Positions 41,941 to 53,200 of a stretch of 64,000 nucleotides of DNA are shown in pieces. The stretch comes from Streptococcus suis. GTDB lineage: Bacteria > Bacillota > Bacilli > Lactobacillales > Streptococcaceae. Made by a program: the position numbers and the translations under genes. The notes beneath the pieces are model-generated. The model did no database searches and had not been told where the DNA came from. It saw nothing but the letters and a program-made list of their open reading frames with translations. Within the stretch, counting starts at the first letter, position 1; each line of letters begins with the position of its first letter. The stretch spans positions 1-64,000 of the forward strand of contig NZ_JAGFUX010000010.1 of the NCBI RefSeq assembly GCF_017601095.1. The letters are read 5' to 3'.

Positions 41941-43848
41941 ATGAACAATACAGAAATTGCAAAAAAGGTCATTGACGCCCTTGGCGGACGTGAGAACGTA
42001 CGTAGTGTTGCCCACTGTGCGACTCGCCTCCGTGTAATGGTTGTTGATGAGAGCAAAATCGACAAGGATACAGTCGAAGACATTGAAAAAGTACAAGGTG
42101 CTTTCTTTAACTCAGGTCAATACCAAATTATCTTTGGTACTGGTACAGTTAACAAAATCTACGATGAAGTCGTTGCCCTCGGTTTGCCAACAGCGACTAC
42201 TGGTGAGCAGAAAGCAGAAGCTGCTAAACAAGGTAATGCTTTCCAACGTGCTATCCGTACCTTCGGTGACGTATTCGTTCCAATCATTCCTGCTATCGTA
42301 GCAACTGGTCTTTTCATGGGTCTTCGTGGTCTTTTGACACAAGAAGCAATCATGGGAGCTCTCGGTGTAACAGAATGGAACGCTGACTTCATTACGTATA
42401 CTCAAATCTTAACAGATACAGCCTTCATCATCTTGCCAGCCTTGGTGGTGTGGTCAACCTTCCGTGTATTCGGTGGTAACCAAACAATCGGTCTTGTGCT
42501 CGGTATGATGTTGATTTCAGGTTCATTGCCAAACGCTTGGGCAGTTGCTTCAGGCGGCGATGTGACTCCACAAATTTTCTTTGGCTTCATTCCAGTTGTT
42601 GGTTTGCAAGGTTCGGTCTTGCCAGCCTTCATCATCGGTATCGTTGGTGCTCAATTTGAAAAAGCAGTTCGCAAGGTTGTTCCAGAAGTACTTGATCTCT
42701 TGGTAACTCCGTTCATTACCCTCTTGGTGATGTCAATCCTTGGTCTCTTCGTAATTGGTCCAGTTTTCCACGTAGTTGAGAACTACATCTTGCTAGGTAC
42801 ACAAGCAATCTTGGGCTTGCCAATGGGTCTTGGTGGTCTCCTTATCGGTGGTGTTCACCAAATCATCGTTGTATCAGGTGTTCACCATATCTTCAACTTG
42901 CTTGAGTCACAATTGGTAGCAAATACTGGTGCTAACCCATTCAACGCAATCATCACTGCAGCGATGACAGCACAAGGTGCTGCTACAGTAGCGGTTGGTG
43001 TGAAAACGAAGAACCCTAAATTGAAAGCTCTTGCTTTCCCAGCAGCTCTTGCAGCCTTCCTGGGTATTACTGAGCCAGCTATCTTTGGTGTTAACTTGCG
43101 TTTCCGTAAGCCATTCTTCTTGTCATTGGCAGCAGGTGCTCTTGGCGGTATGGTAGCATCACTTCTTGGTCTTGCAGGTAACGGTTTTGGTATCACGATC
43201 ATTCCAGGTACACTTCTTTACGTTGATGGTCAATTGCCACAATACTTGCTCATGGTAGCAATCTCATTTGCAGCAGGTTTTGCTTTGACTTACTTCTTCG
43301 GTTATGAGGATGAGGAGAAAGACGTAAAAAAGCCTAATGCTTCAGCACAAGAAACAGCAAAAACGCTTGAAGAAGCAGAGACAGGCCTTGTAGCTGAAGA
43401 AACGCTTGTATCTCCACTTTCAGGTGACGTAGTTGCCCTTGAAAATGTTAATGACCCAGTCTTCTCTTCTGGAGCTATGGGTAAAGGTTTGGCAGTTAAA
43501 CCAACTGAAGGTGTTGTTTACGCACCAGCAGATGCAGAAGTAACAATCGCTTTTGAAACAGGTCATGCATATGGTTTGAAAACAGCTTCAGGTGCAGAAA
43601 TCTTGATCCACATCGGTATTGATACAGTATCAATGAACGGTAACGGATTTGAGAAATTGGTTGCAGCTGGCGACAAGGTGAAAGCTGGTACGCCACTTGC
43701 CAAATTCGATGCAGCTAAGATTGCTGAAGCAGGTCTTGATGATACAACTATGATCATCGTGACAAACACAGCAGACTTCACAGAAGTTTCACCACTTGCT
43801 GAGGGAACAATCGCACATGGTGCGGACTTCCTTAAAGTTGCTAAATAA
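41941..43848 (+). CDS. scrA: Sucrose-specific PTS enzyme IIBCA
   Basis: This 635-residue transporter brings in and phosphorylates sucrose. An N-terminal IIB domain has its phospho-Cys26 in AHCATRLR. A membrane IIC domain with about ten helices covers roughly 105-460. After an Ala/Glu-rich linker comes a C-terminal glucose-type IIA domain with His557 in ILIHIGIDT. The fused IIBCA order and the divergent scrB identify it as ScrA; trehalose PTS proteins are similar but do not sit beside scrB/scrR. Confidence 0.95.
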   Translation: MNNTEIAKKVIDALGGRENVRSVAHCATRLRVMVVDESKIDKDTVEDIEKVQGAFFNSGQYQIIFGTGTVNKIYDEVVALGLPTATTGEQKAEAAKQGNAFQRAIRTFGDVFVPIIPAIVATGLFMGLRGLLTQEAIMGALGVTEWNADFITYTQILTDTAFIILPALVVWSTFRVFGGNQTIGLVLGMMLISGSLPNAWAVASGGDVTPQIFFGFIPVVGLQGSVLPAFIIGIVGAQFEKAVRKVVPEVLDLLVTPFITLLVMSILGLFVIGPVFHVVENYILLGTQAILGLPMGLGGLLIGGVHQIIVVSGVHHIFNLLESQLVANTGANPFNAIITAAMTAQGAATVAVGVKTKNPKLKALAFPAALAAFLGITEPAIFGVNLRFRKPFFLSLAAGALGGMVASLLGLAGNGFGITIIPGTLLYVDGQLPQYLLMVAISFAAGFALTYFFGYEDEEKDVKKPNASAQETAKTLEEAETGLVAEETLVSPLSGDVVALENVNDPVFSSGAMGKGLAVKPTEGVVYAPADAEVTIAFETGHAYGLKTASGAEILIHIGIDTVSMNGNGFEKLVAAGDKVKAGTPLAKFDAAKIAEAGLDDTTMIIVTNTADFTEVSPLAEGTIAHGADFLKVAK

Positions 43849-43970
43849 TTCTAAGGCTTGCAAGGCTTTCATAACCTGCTTGGTCAACACAGTCAAATAT
43901 GACTTGCCAAGTACCTCCCTTCATCTTTATGAAAGTTAAGTCACTACTTAGGAAATACCAAGAAAAAGGC

Positions 43971-43995
43971 GCTAGCCTTTTTCTTCTGTTTCTAT
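43971..43995 (+). terminator. scrA terminator
   Basis: AGAAAAAGGC / GCCTTTTTCT stem with a short CTA-type loop. Transcription of scrK can then restart from a TATAAT -10 near 44000. Confidence 0.65.
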
Positions 43996-44035
43996 CTATG
44001 GTATAATAGATAAGATAAAACATTGGAGAAAAAAG

Positions 44036-44914
44036 ATGACGAAATTATATGGTAGCTTGGAAGCTGGTGGTACAAAGTTTGTTTGTGCCGTTGGTGATGA
44101 GAATTTCCAAGTAATTGAAAAAACACAATTTCCAACGACAACACCTTACGAAACCATTGAGCGTACAGTAGAATTTTTCAAACGCTACGAAGATCGTTTG
44201 GCGGGTATTGCCATTGGTTCTTTTGGGCCGATCGATATTGACCAGAACTCACAGACTTATGGCTACATTACCTCAACGCCAAAACCACACTGGTCAAACA
44301 TTGACTTGCTTGGTTTGATTGCTAAAGAATTTAACATTCCATTCTACTTTACAACAGATGTTAATTCATCTGCCTATGGTGAAACCTTGGTTCGCAAGGG
44401 AGTGAAAAGCCTTGTTTATTACACAATCGGTACAGGTATCGGTGCTGGTGCTATTCAAAATGGTGAGTTCATTGGTGGCTTGGGTCATACGGAAGCAGGT
44501 CATACTTATGTTGCCTTGCACCCTTATGATGTCAAGCATGAGTTTAATGGAGTTTGTCCATTCCACAATGGCTGTTTGGAAGGCTTGGCAGCTGGTCCAT
44601 CTCTTGAGGGTCGTACTGGTATCCGTGGTGAATTGATTGAACTTAATTCCGATGTTTGGGATGTTCAGGCTTACTACATTGCTCAAGCAGCGGTTCAGGC
44701 AACCCTGCTCTACCGTCCACAAGTCATTGTATTTGGCGGTGGTGTAATGGCTCAAGAGCACATGCTTAACCGTGTGCGTGAGAAGTTTGTTGGCCTCATG
44801 AATGACTACCTACCAACACCAGATGTGAAAGACTACATCGTGACACCAGCTGTTGCAGAAAATGGTTCTGCGACACTTGGAAACTTTGCCTTAGCTAAAA
44901 AGATTTCGAAGTAA
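44036..44914 (+). CDS. scrK: Fructokinase (ROK family)
   Basis: ScrK phosphorylates the fructose freed by ScrB to fructose-6-phosphate. The 292-residue ROK kinase has the N-terminal phosphate loop LEAGGTKFVCAVG and the ATP-site motif GIGAGAIQNGEFIGGLGHTE. The zinc motif runs from HPYDVKHEFNGVCPFHNGC to LEGLAAGPS. It lies downstream of scrA and just before manA, completing sucrose entry into glycolysis. Confidence 0.93.
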   Translation: MTKLYGSLEAGGTKFVCAVGDENFQVIEKTQFPTTTPYETIERTVEFFKRYEDRLAGIAIGSFGPIDIDQNSQTYGYITSTPKPHWSNIDLLGLIAKEFNIPFYFTTDVNSSAYGETLVRKGVKSLVYYTIGTGIGAGAIQNGEFIGGLGHTEAGHTYVALHPYDVKHEFNGVCPFHNGCLEGLAAGPSLEGRTGIRGELIELNSDVWDVQAYYIAQAAVQATLLYRPQVIVFGGGVMAQEHMLNRVREKFVGLMNDYLPTPDVKDYIVTPAVAENGSATLGNFALAKKISK

Positions 44915-44916
44915 GG

Positions 44917-44939
44917 AACAGCCCTTTGGGGCTGTTTTT
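44917..44939 (+). terminator. scrK terminator
   Basis: AACAGCCC / GGGGCTGTT stem with a TTT loop and five T. Confidence 0.85.
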
Positions 44940-45027
44940 GCATACTTTTGAACAGTTTTCATCTTTACTTGGAATTTTCATGTAAAATTTGGTATGATGG
45001 GAACATAGAATGAATGAGGTAGTAAAC

Positions 45028-45966
45028 ATGGAACCATTGTTTTTACATCCAGTAATGCAGGAAAAAATTTGGGGAGGAAGTCGACTTAGGAAAGAATTTA
45101 ATTATGTTATCCCTAGCGAGACGACTGGAGAGTGCTGGGCAATCTCAGCCCACCCTAATGGTGTATCCACCGTTGTCAACGGAGCTTTTGCTGGTTGGGG
45201 CTTGGATCAACTCTATAGCCAGCATAGGGAATTGTTTGGAAATAGCCAAAGTCCAGTTTTTCCTTTGCTGACCAAGATTTTAGATGCTAATGATTGGCTG
45301 AGTGTACAAGTGCATCCTGATGATACCTACGGTCTAGCCAATGAAGGGGAATTAGGAAAAACAGAATGTTGGTATGTGATTGCGGCTGATGAGGGGGCGG
45401 AGATTATCTATGGTCATGAAGCCCAGTCCAAAGAAGATTTGGCGGCACAGATCCAAGCTGGCAATTGGGAAGACTTGTTGACTCGGGTGCCGGTGAAGGC
45501 AGGAGACTTTTTCTTCGTGCCAAGTGGTACCATGCATGCGATTGGTAAGGGCATTTTGATTTTAGAAACCCAACAGTCCAGCGACACGACCTATCGTGTA
45601 TATGACTTTGATCGACGAGATGATCAAGGGAAACTGCGTGAATTACATATTCAGCAATCGATTGATGTGACTTCGATTGGTCAGCCAGCAAACAGCCATC
45701 CCGACCGACAAATTGTCGGAAATTTGGCAACAACGACCTTTGTCAGCAATCCCTTCTTTACGGTCTACCAATGGCAAGTATCTGGTCCAGTAGAGATGAA
45801 ACGAGTAGCAGATTATTACTTGGTAAGCGTGCTTGAAGGCCAAGGACAGTTGACTGTTGGAGCGCAAACCTATCCATTGCATAAAGGACAACACTTTATT
45901 TTACCGAGTACAGTAGCATCCTGGAAATTTGATGGACAACTTGACTTAATCGTTAGTCATCCCTAA
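45028..45966 (+). CDS. manA: Mannose-6-phosphate isomerase, class I
   Basis: ManA interconverts mannose-6-phosphate and fructose-6-phosphate. The 312-residue cupin enzyme has zinc ligands in VQVHPDDTYG and GKTECWYVI, and the later VPSGTMHAIG motif. I start at ATG 45028 (MEPLFLHPVM) because GAGG lies 8 bases upstream. The in-frame ATG at 45010 is only about 12 bases from a -10-like TATGAT and has no ribosome site. It follows scrK with its own promoter-like sequence. Confidence 0.93.
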   Translation: MEPLFLHPVMQEKIWGGSRLRKEFNYVIPSETTGECWAISAHPNGVSTVVNGAFAGWGLDQLYSQHRELFGNSQSPVFPLLTKILDANDWLSVQVHPDDTYGLANEGELGKTECWYVIAADEGAEIIYGHEAQSKEDLAAQIQAGNWEDLLTRVPVKAGDFFFVPSGTMHAIGKGILILETQQSSDTTYRVYDFDRRDDQGKLRELHIQQSIDVTSIGQPANSHPDRQIVGNLATTTFVSNPFFTVYQWQVSGPVEMKRVADYYLVSVLEGQGQLTVGAQTYPLHKGQHFILPSTVASWKFDGQLDLIVSHP

Positions 45967-46073
45967 AAAATTGTATATATTGAATTGGGTTTGGTCTGAA
46001 CTACACCTTGAAATCAAGCTATAATTATGATACAATTACTAATTGAACTGAAACAAAAGTAGGTATAAAATTT

Positions 46074-48596
46074 ATGGTAAGAAATATGCTTCGCTCCCTC
46101 ATCGAAAACGAGAAGGGCGAATTACGAAAATTGGAGAAAATGGCTGATAAGGTCTTTTCTTATGCGGAACAGATGGAAGCCCTCTCAGATGAAGAATTAA
46201 AGGCAAAAACTGTCGAATTTAAGAACCGTCACAATAACGGTGAGTCCTTAGATGATTTACTTTTCGAGGCATTTGCGGTCGTTCGTGAAGCTTCTAGACG
46301 TGTATTGGGTTTGTATCCTTATAAGGTACAGGTCATGGGTGGGATTGTCCTTCACAACGGTGACGTGCCAGAGATGCGCACAGGTGAAGGTAAAACCTTG
46401 ACTGCGACCATGCCTGTGTACCTCAACGCTCTATCTGGCAAAGGCGTTCACGTAGTAACGGTCAATGAATACCTATCAACACGTGATGCAACTGAGATGG
46501 GTGAATTGTATTCTTGGTTGGGCTTGTCTGTCGGTATTAACTTGGCAGCCAAATCACCATTTGAAAAACGCGAAGCCTATAACTGTGACATTACCTATTC
46601 AACCAACTCCGAGATTGGCTTTGACTATCTTCGTGATAACATGGTGGTTCGTGCAGAAGAGATGGTACAACGTCCCTTGAACTATGCCTTGGTCGATGAG
46701 GTTGACTCTATCTTGATTGACGAAGCACGGACGCCATTGATTGTATCAGGTCAGCAAGGTTCAGAAACCAATCAACTCTATTTTTTGGCAGACAAATTGG
46801 TCAAATCACTAGATCCGGATGATTACATCATCGATGTGCCATCTAAGACAATTGGTTTGGCAGACTCAGGAATTGACAAGGCAGAGAAATTCTTTAAGTT
46901 AGACAACTTGTATGATATTGAAAACGTAGCGATTACTCACTTCTTGGACAATGCTCTTCGTGCCAACTACATTATGACCTATGATGTGGATTACCTGGTC
47001 AATGATGAACAAGAAGTCATGATTATCGATCCATTTACAGGACGTACTATGGAAGGTCGTCGTTACTCGGACGGTCTTCACCAAGCCATTGAAGCCAAGG
47101 AAGGGGTTCCAGTTCAAAACGAATCCAAGACAAGTGCTTCGATTACCTACCAAAACCTCTTCCGTATGTATAAAAAACTTTCTGGTATGACTGGTACTGG
47201 TAAGACAGAGGAAGAAGAGTTCCGTGAAATCTACAACATTCGCATTGTTCCGATTCCAACCAACCGTCCGATTGCACGTATTGACCATGAAGACTTGTTG
47301 TATCCAAGTTTGGAATACAAGTTCAATGCCGTTGTGGCCGATGTTAAAGCGCGTTATGAAAAAGGGCAGCCAGTTCTGGTTGGTACTGTCGCAGTTGAAA
47401 CATCTGACTATCTTTCACAACGCTTAGTGGCGGCGGGTATTCCTCACGAAGTATTGAATGCGAAAAACCACTACCGTGAAGCGCAAATCATCATGAATGC
47501 AGGTCAACGTGGTGCTGTGACAATCGCTACCAACATGGCGGGTCGCGGTACAGATATCAAGTTGGGCCCTGGTGTTCGAGAGCTTGGAGGTCTCTGTGTT
47601 ATTGGTACAGAGCGCCATGAGAGCCGTCGTATTGATAACCAGCTTCGTGGTCGTTCTGGTCGTCAAGGTGACCCAGGTGAGTCTCAATTCTACCTTTCTT
47701 TGGAAGATGACTTGATGAAACGCTTTGGTTCAGAACGCATTAAGGCCTTTATGGATCGAATGAACCTGACAGAAGAAGAGTCAGTCATCAAATCAGGTAT
47801 GTTAACACGCCAAGTTGAAGCGGCTCAGAAACGTGTTGAAGGAAATAACTATGATTCTCGTAAGCAAGTTCTTCAATACGATGATGTCATGCGAGAACAA
47901 CGTGAGATTATCTATAGCCAACGCTATGATGTCATCACAGCCGATCGAGATCTTGCTCCAGAAATCAAGAGTATGATCAAGCGGACCATCGAGCGTCAGG
48001 TTGCTGCCCACCATCAATCTGAGCAGGAGGAGGCTGTTCAAGGTATCTTGAAATTTGCACAGATGAACCTGGTTGATGAATATTCCATTCAATTTGAAGA
48101 TTTGGAGAATCTTTCAGAAGAGGAGATTGTAGAAGAACTCTACAATCGATCGATGGAGGTTTACCAAAGTCAGGTTGACAAGTTGAAGGATGAAGAACGT
48201 ATTCAAGAATTCCAAAAAGTCTTGATCTTGCGTGTGGTAGATAACAAGTGGACGGATCACATTGACTCTATGGATCAATTGCGTAATGCAGTTAGCTTGC
48301 GTGGTTATGCACAAAATAACCCGATTGTGGAGTACCAATCAGAAGCTTTCACTATGTTTAATGACATGATTGGGGCTATTGAGTTTGATGTGACACGCTT
48401 GATGATGAAAGCGCAAATTCACGATAACATTGAACGTGAACGTGCAGCTCAAGAGGCGCATACGACAGCAGTTAAAAACATTATTCCAGGCCAGTCTGAA
48501 CAAGTGGCGGAAGTGGCATTTGAGGGCGTTCATCGTAATGACCCATGTCCTTGCCAGTCTGGTAAGAAGTTTAAAAACTGTCACGGTCGCAAATAA
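46074..48596 (+). CDS. secA: Preprotein translocase ATPase SecA
   Basis: SecA drives secretory proteins through SecYEG. The 840-residue motor has Walker [12 protein letters not shown], the [12 protein letters not shown] box, and the second helicase domain with [12 protein letters not shown]. The C-terminal zinc and SecB-type tail is [16 protein letters not shown]. The start ATG 46074 gives an N-terminus of the right length ([12 protein letters not shown]), although the ribosome site is weak and ATG 46086 is an alternative. It is needed for every signal-peptide protein in this window, including the sialidases. Confidence 0.97.
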   Translation: MVRNMLRSLIENEKGELRKLEKMADKVFSYAEQMEALSDEELKAKTVEFKNRHNNGESLDDLLFEAFAVVREASRRVLGLYPYKVQVMGGIVLHNGDVPEMRTGEGKTLTATMPVYLNALSGKGVHVVTVNEYLSTRDATEMGELYSWLGLSVGINLAAKSPFEKREAYNCDITYSTNSEIGFDYLRDNMVVRAEEMVQRPLNYALVDEVDSILIDEARTPLIVSGQQGSETNQLYFLADKLVKSLDPDDYIIDVPSKTIGLADSGIDKAEKFFKLDNLYDIENVAITHFLDNALRANYIMTYDVDYLVNDEQEVMIIDPFTGRTMEGRRYSDGLHQAIEAKEGVPVQNESKTSASITYQNLFRMYKKLSGMTGTGKTEEEEFREIYNIRIVPIPTNRPIARIDHEDLLYPSLEYKFNAVVADVKARYEKGQPVLVGTVAVETSDYLSQRLVAAGIPHEVLNAKNHYREAQIIMNAGQRGAVTIATNMAGRGTDIKLGPGVRELGGLCVIGTERHESRRIDNQLRGRSGRQGDPGESQFYLSLEDDLMKRFGSERIKAFMDRMNLTEEESVIKSGMLTRQVEAAQKRVEGNNYDSRKQVLQYDDVMREQREIIYSQRYDVITADRDLAPEIKSMIKRTIERQVAAHHQSEQEEAVQGILKFAQMNLVDEYSIQFEDLENLSEEEIVEELYNRSMEVYQSQVDKLKDEERIQEFQKVLILRVVDNKWTDHIDSMDQLRNAVSLRGYAQNNPIVEYQSEAFTMFNDMIGAIEFDVTRLMMKAQIHDNIERERAAQEAHTTAVKNIIPGQSEQVAEVAFEGVHRNDPCPCQSGKKFKNCHGRK

Positions 48597-48614
48597 GAAA
48601 CAAAGGATAAAAAG

Positions 48615-48643
48615 AGGTCTTGGATACCATTCCAGACCTTTTT
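48615..48643 (+). terminator. secA terminator
   Basis: AGGTCTTGGA / TCCAGACCT stem then six T, ending 11 bases before acpS. Confidence 0.75.
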
Positions 48644-48653
48644 TGGAAGCAAG

Positions 48654-49022
48654 ATGATTATTGGACATGGCATTGATTTGCAGGAGATTTCAGCTGTTCA
48701 AGCTGCGGTCGACAAGCACTCTAACTTTCCCCAGCGGATTCTGACAGAAGAGGAGATGGCTCGGTACAGGGAGTTGCCAACAAAACGGCGGATGGCCTAT
48801 TTAGCGGGGCGTTGGGCTGCCAAGGAGGCATTTTCCAAGGCCATGGGCACTGGGATCGGGACCCTAGGTTTTCTGGACATTGAGATTTTGTCCGATCGAC
48901 GAGGGGCACCTTTTGTCAGCCGCTCCCCGTTTGAAGGGAGGGTTTGGGTTTCCATTAGTCATTCTGGAAATTTTGCCCAGGCTAGTGTCATTTTGGAGGA
49001 AGATCATGAAGGCAAGCAGTAG
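48654..49022 (+). CDS. acpS: Holo-[acyl-carrier-protein] synthase
   Basis: AcpS moves 4'-phosphopantetheine from CoA to Ser35 of the acyl carrier protein encoded at 62.5 kb. The 122-residue protein starts [12 protein letters not shown] (metal-site Asp) and has [16 protein letters not shown] (metal-site Glu). It ends with the VSISHSG motif. It overlaps alr by 17 bases, the common acpS-alr order. Confidence 0.95.
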   Translation: MIIGHGIDLQEISAVQAAVDKHSNFPQRILTEEEMARYRELPTKRRMAYLAGRWAAKEAFSKAMGTGIGTLGFLDIEILSDRRGAPFVSRSPFEGRVWVSISHSGNFAQASVILEEDHEGKQ

Positions 49023-50109
49023 TAGGCCAAGTTGGGCCCAAATTGATTTAGAAAATATTTCCTATAACCTGGAGCAAATGAAGTCTCACTTACCTGTTCG
49101 TCAACAAGTTTTTGCGGTCGTAAAGGCAGACGCTTACGGGCATGGTGCCTTAGCGGTTGCCAAGCAACTAGCTAGTCAGGTAAACGGATTTTGTGTTGCT
49201 ACATTTGACGAAGCCTTGGAGCTGAGACAGGCAGGAATTGAGTCCCGTATTTTGGTACTGGGGGTCATTCCGATTGAACAGGTAGAGCAAGCTGGGCAGT
49301 TAAGCATCTCCATTACTGTGACCAGCTTGGAATGGTTGCAGTTGGCTCTTGCTGGGCAGGTGAGCTTTGATCAAGTGGCTGTTCACATCAAGATAGATTC
49401 AGGTATGGGTCGATTGGGCTTTAGACAACCTGCAGAGATGTTGGAGGCTTTGGAGATTTTGGACCAAGCTGGTGCGTATTTTGAAGGAATCTATACCCAT
49501 TTTGCGAGTGCAGATGAGCAAGATGACCGTAGGTTCCATGGTCAATTGGCTCGATTCCAAGAATTTTTGGCCCAGCTGGAATCCTTGCCAGCACTTGTAC
49601 ATGCTAGCAATTCTGCAGCAAGTCTCTGGCAGGACCAGGCGCTCTTCACTATGGTCCGTCTAGGAGATGTCCTCTATGGTTTGAACCCAAGTGGACGAAC
49701 CTTGGAATTGCCCTTCTCAGTTCGTCCAGCACTCAGTCTCTATTCAGAAATCGTCCATGTTAAACGCCTTGAAGCTGGCGCAACGGTTGGCTATGGCCAC
49801 ACCTATACAAGTCAGGTAGAAGAGATTATCGCCACTGTTCCAATCGGTTATGCGGATGGATTGCGCCGTTCGCTGCAAGGTTTTCATGTTCTGGTAGATG
49901 GACAGATTTGCCCGATTGTGGGGCGTGTCTCAATGGATCAAATTACCATTAAACTACCGAAAATCTATCCATTAGGAACCCGAGTGACCTTGATTGGCCA
50001 AGACCAAGATGCAATCATCACAGTACAGGATTGGGCAGACTATCTGGGGACGATTAACTATGAAATCACTTGTATGTTATCCGATAGATTGCCTCGAAAA
50101 ATCGATTAA
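49006..50109 (+). CDS. alr: Alanine racemase
   Basis: Alr makes D-alanine for peptidoglycan and teichoic acid. The 367-residue PLP enzyme has the cofactor lysine in [10 protein letters not shown] (Lys40), SGMGRLGF in the barrel, and the catalytic Tyr region [11 protein letters not shown] place the start at ATG 49006 ([15 protein letters not shown]), inside the end of acpS, because GGAGGAAG precedes it. The frame is open farther upstream but that stretch is acpS in another frame. In many streptococci recG follows alr; here a terminator and the GH20 gene come next. Confidence 0.95.
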   Translation: MKASSSRPSWAQIDLENISYNLEQMKSHLPVRQQVFAVVKADAYGHGALAVAKQLASQVNGFCVATFDEALELRQAGIESRILVLGVIPIEQVEQAGQLSISITVTSLEWLQLALAGQVSFDQVAVHIKIDSGMGRLGFRQPAEMLEALEILDQAGAYFEGIYTHFASADEQDDRRFHGQLARFQEFLAQLESLPALVHASNSAASLWQDQALFTMVRLGDVLYGLNPSGRTLELPFSVRPALSLYSEIVHVKRLEAGATVGYGHTYTSQVEEIIATVPIGYADGLRRSLQGFHVLVDGQICPIVGRVSMDQITIKLPKIYPLGTRVTLIGQDQDAIITVQDWADYLGTINYEITCMLSDRLPRKID

Positions 50110-50139
50110 AAAAGTCCGAAAGGACTTTTTTTGTTTGTT
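50110..50139 (+). terminator. alr terminator
   Basis: AAAGTCC / GGACTTT stem with a GAAA tetraloop and seven T. Confidence 0.85.
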
Positions 50140-50149
50140 AAGATCTGAC

Positions 50150-50179
50150 TTGAAAGAATATATAAACTATGTTAATATA
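50150..50179 (+). promoter_or_regulatory. Promoter of the GH20 surface glycosidase
   Basis: TTGAAA (50150-50155), 17 bp, then TAATAT (50173-50178) inside TATGTTAATATA, the same 12-mer as in both sialidase promoters. Confidence 0.65.
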
Positions 50180-50205
50180 TAAACAACGATATTTTTCTAC
50201 TAAAA

Positions 50206-50219
50206 TGTAAACGCTTACA
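50206..50219. promoter_or_regulatory. Perfect palindromic CcpA cre site
   Basis: TGTAAACGCTTACA fits the cre consensus TGNAANCGNTTNCA at every position. It lies between the promoter and the ribosome site of the GH20 gene, a position expected to block elongation when preferred sugars are present. Confidence 0.85.
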
Positions 50220-50233
50220 AAGGAGGGCAAGTG

Positions 50234-53200
50234 ATGAGGCGGACAGATCATACTCATCTCGAACGTCGCTATCGTTATGCGATTCGGAAATCTACTCTTG
50301 GAGTAGGGATCGCTGTCGTCGGTTTTTTTTTAATGGGGGCAAAATCGACACTGGTTTTGGCGGAAGAAGTACCAGTTCATTCATTAGAAACACTGATTGA
50401 AGAGGAGAGCACCTTAAGCGAAGAGGTAGAAGCTCCATCTGAACTGCCTCCTGTTGAGGTGAACCTTCACCCTGCAGGGGAGGTAGCTCTAGCTGAGGCA
50501 GGAGCCGCCTCAGAGACTATGTCAAGCAACCTTGTAGCTGGAAAAGAAGTGACTTCTTCAGGCATTGAAGAAGGTACCGGTTTTCTAGCTAGCCACGTGG
50601 TGGATCAAGACTTAGCAACGCGCTTTTCAGGAGCGCGTATGAAGGCAAATGGGCCTGTCGATCCGGCTGCTCCTCAAACAAGCCAATGGTTGGAAATTGA
50701 TTTGGGGAACCAGGCAAGTGTGGACTCGATTGCGATTGATTTCTTCCAAAAGGTCTATGCCAGTAACTACCAGGTTGCGACATCTGCTGATCGGGAAAGT
50801 TGGCAGGAAGTTGCTACTAGACGTTTGGAAGCCAGTCCTACCACGGTTAATCCGACTGATTTGATCCGATTCGAGACAGCAAAGGTAGTTGAGCGGTATC
50901 TACGTTTTACTTTTAACCAGGTCAATCCTTATGCGCATGGCAACTCAGTTTCCATCAAAGAAATAAGGGTCATGGGACGCATGTTGGGAGAGGAAGCCGC
51001 TCCTACTGCTGGACAGAATCAGCCATTTGTAGAAAGTTTGATCTCACGCAATCGCCCAGCCACTTCTTCAGGTGTGGAAGCTGGAACAGGGACTAGACCA
51101 GAGTTTGCTTTTGATGCCGATCCAGCCAGTCGCTATGCTGCTCAAGATATGAAACCAAATGGACAGGTAGCGGCTGATTATAACCAAACACCCCAATGGT
51201 TACAGGTCGACCTTGGCGCAGCATCGCGCATCAGCTCGATCGAAATTGATTTCTTTAGAAAGGTGTATGCGACTGATTATGAAATTCTAACAGCAGATGA
51301 AGAAAATGACAGTCAGTGGACTAGTTTAGTCCGTCGTAATGAGTTGCAGGACAGTCAGACACTTGAAAATCAAAGTGACCGTATACAATTTGAGAGTCCG
51401 CTTGAAGCTAAACGCTTTGTACGTTTTCGGTTTGACAAGGTCAATCGTTTTGCGGGAGGCAAGGCTGTTTCTGTGACCGATATACGTATCAAGGGGATGT
51501 TGACAGAAGAGGTTAGAACACCAGTCGATCCTATTGCCAAGCTAGCCAATGCCAGTCTAGCTGTGGCAGATGGACGGGTTGTCTTGACCAATATCCAAGA
51601 AGATGATGAATACATCTATGACATCATTGGATCAGCCAAGGAGTATGTCGTTGAAAACGATGGCCGTATTTCATCCTACATTCTTAATGACCAAGATGTG
51701 GTTATGCTGGTTGCAGCACGACGGAAAAACGACCAGTCCATTTTGCCAGCCAGCAAGACCAATAAGACCATACGTATCGCTGCTAACCATCAGGAAGAGG
51801 TCTCTGGAAGTAATCAAAAGCCAAGTCTAGCTTTGGAGATTCAAGAATTTTTAGCTGGACAAGGCATTCGTCAGTTAAGCGAGTCGGACAAGGTCTATAT
51901 CGATCCAGCCTTCAAGAAGCAGTTTGACCTCTTTAACCAGGACTTATCAGATATTCTGGGCTTCTCTCTCAGTCAGACTAGTCGAGAAGAAGCGACCATT
52001 GTCTTCCAATTGTCCGATCAGTATAACCTGAAAGATGAAGGCTACCTTTTGCGAGTTGGAGAAAAAATAGAAATCTTTGCAGGTAGTGAAAAGGCCATCA
52101 ACTATGCAGCAGTGACCCTGGCTCAAATGTTGCAAAAAGATGGGCACCTGACCCAGGGTGTCTATCGAGATTATCCAAACTATGCCATTCGAGGTATGTT
52201 GCTAGATGTGGCTCGGATTCCTATGCGGATGGACTTCCTGAAGGAAGTTTCTCGTCTGTTCCGCTGGTACAAACTAAATGAACTGCATCTCCATCTAAAT
52301 GACACCCAATGGCCGGCAAGTGGCAATCGGGCGGATGTTGAAGCCTGGAGAAAAACGGAGAAAGCCCATCGCTTGGAGTCTCCAACATTCCCATCCTTGA
52401 ATCAAGGTGATTTCAAGCATGATCGCTATGAAGGAGAATATGATTTTTACCGAACGACCTATGGCAATCCATCCTATAGTTTGGAAGAATTTCGAGCCTT
52501 CCAGGCAGAAAACAAGGCGGCTGGTATCCAGATTCTAGCTGAAATTGACAGCCCAGGGCATTCGTCTGTTTATAGTATTTATGCTCTTGACAATCCTGAT
52601 AATATTGACTATCTGGGACAGCCAATCCATCACCCTAGGGACTTAGAAGCTTTGGCTATTAACGAAGAAGTCTTGCCAGAACGGACGGCACGTGCCAAAC
52701 GCTTTATCACTGATCTGATTACAGGATATTTGGATGAAGAAATTTTTGATTATGGTCATATTCATCTGGGGGTTGATGAATATTGGCAAAAAGAAGGTAA
52801 CGTAGAGAGTTTCCGTACCTATCTAAACGAGCTCAATGCCCTTGCTAAGTCCAAAGGAAAAACCTTGCGAACTTGGGGAGCCCTTTCAAAATTCAACGGT
52901 ACTACACCAGTAGATAAGGACATCATCTTTGATGAGTGGGCCCAGTACGAGTCGGTTTCTGTTGATCGAATCAATGAAGGCTTTAAGGTTGTCAATGTTC
53001 CACAGCCCTTTACCTATGTGACACCAGGACGTAATCACAAAGACATCATCAATGAGCAGTACGTTTTTGAACATTGGAATCCAACCATTTTCAACTTTGA
53101 TTATGCCAATGCCTTAGTAGGTGAACCAAATCTGTTGGGGGCTAAGGGAGCCATGTGGGGAGATGAACATGCAGAAGGGATTGAAGAGAGTGATCTCTAC

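Noticed and set aside
48880..49005. Longer N-terminus for alanine racemase
   Set aside because: The added residues are acpS sequence in another frame; ATG 49006 has the ribosome site and the family-typical start.
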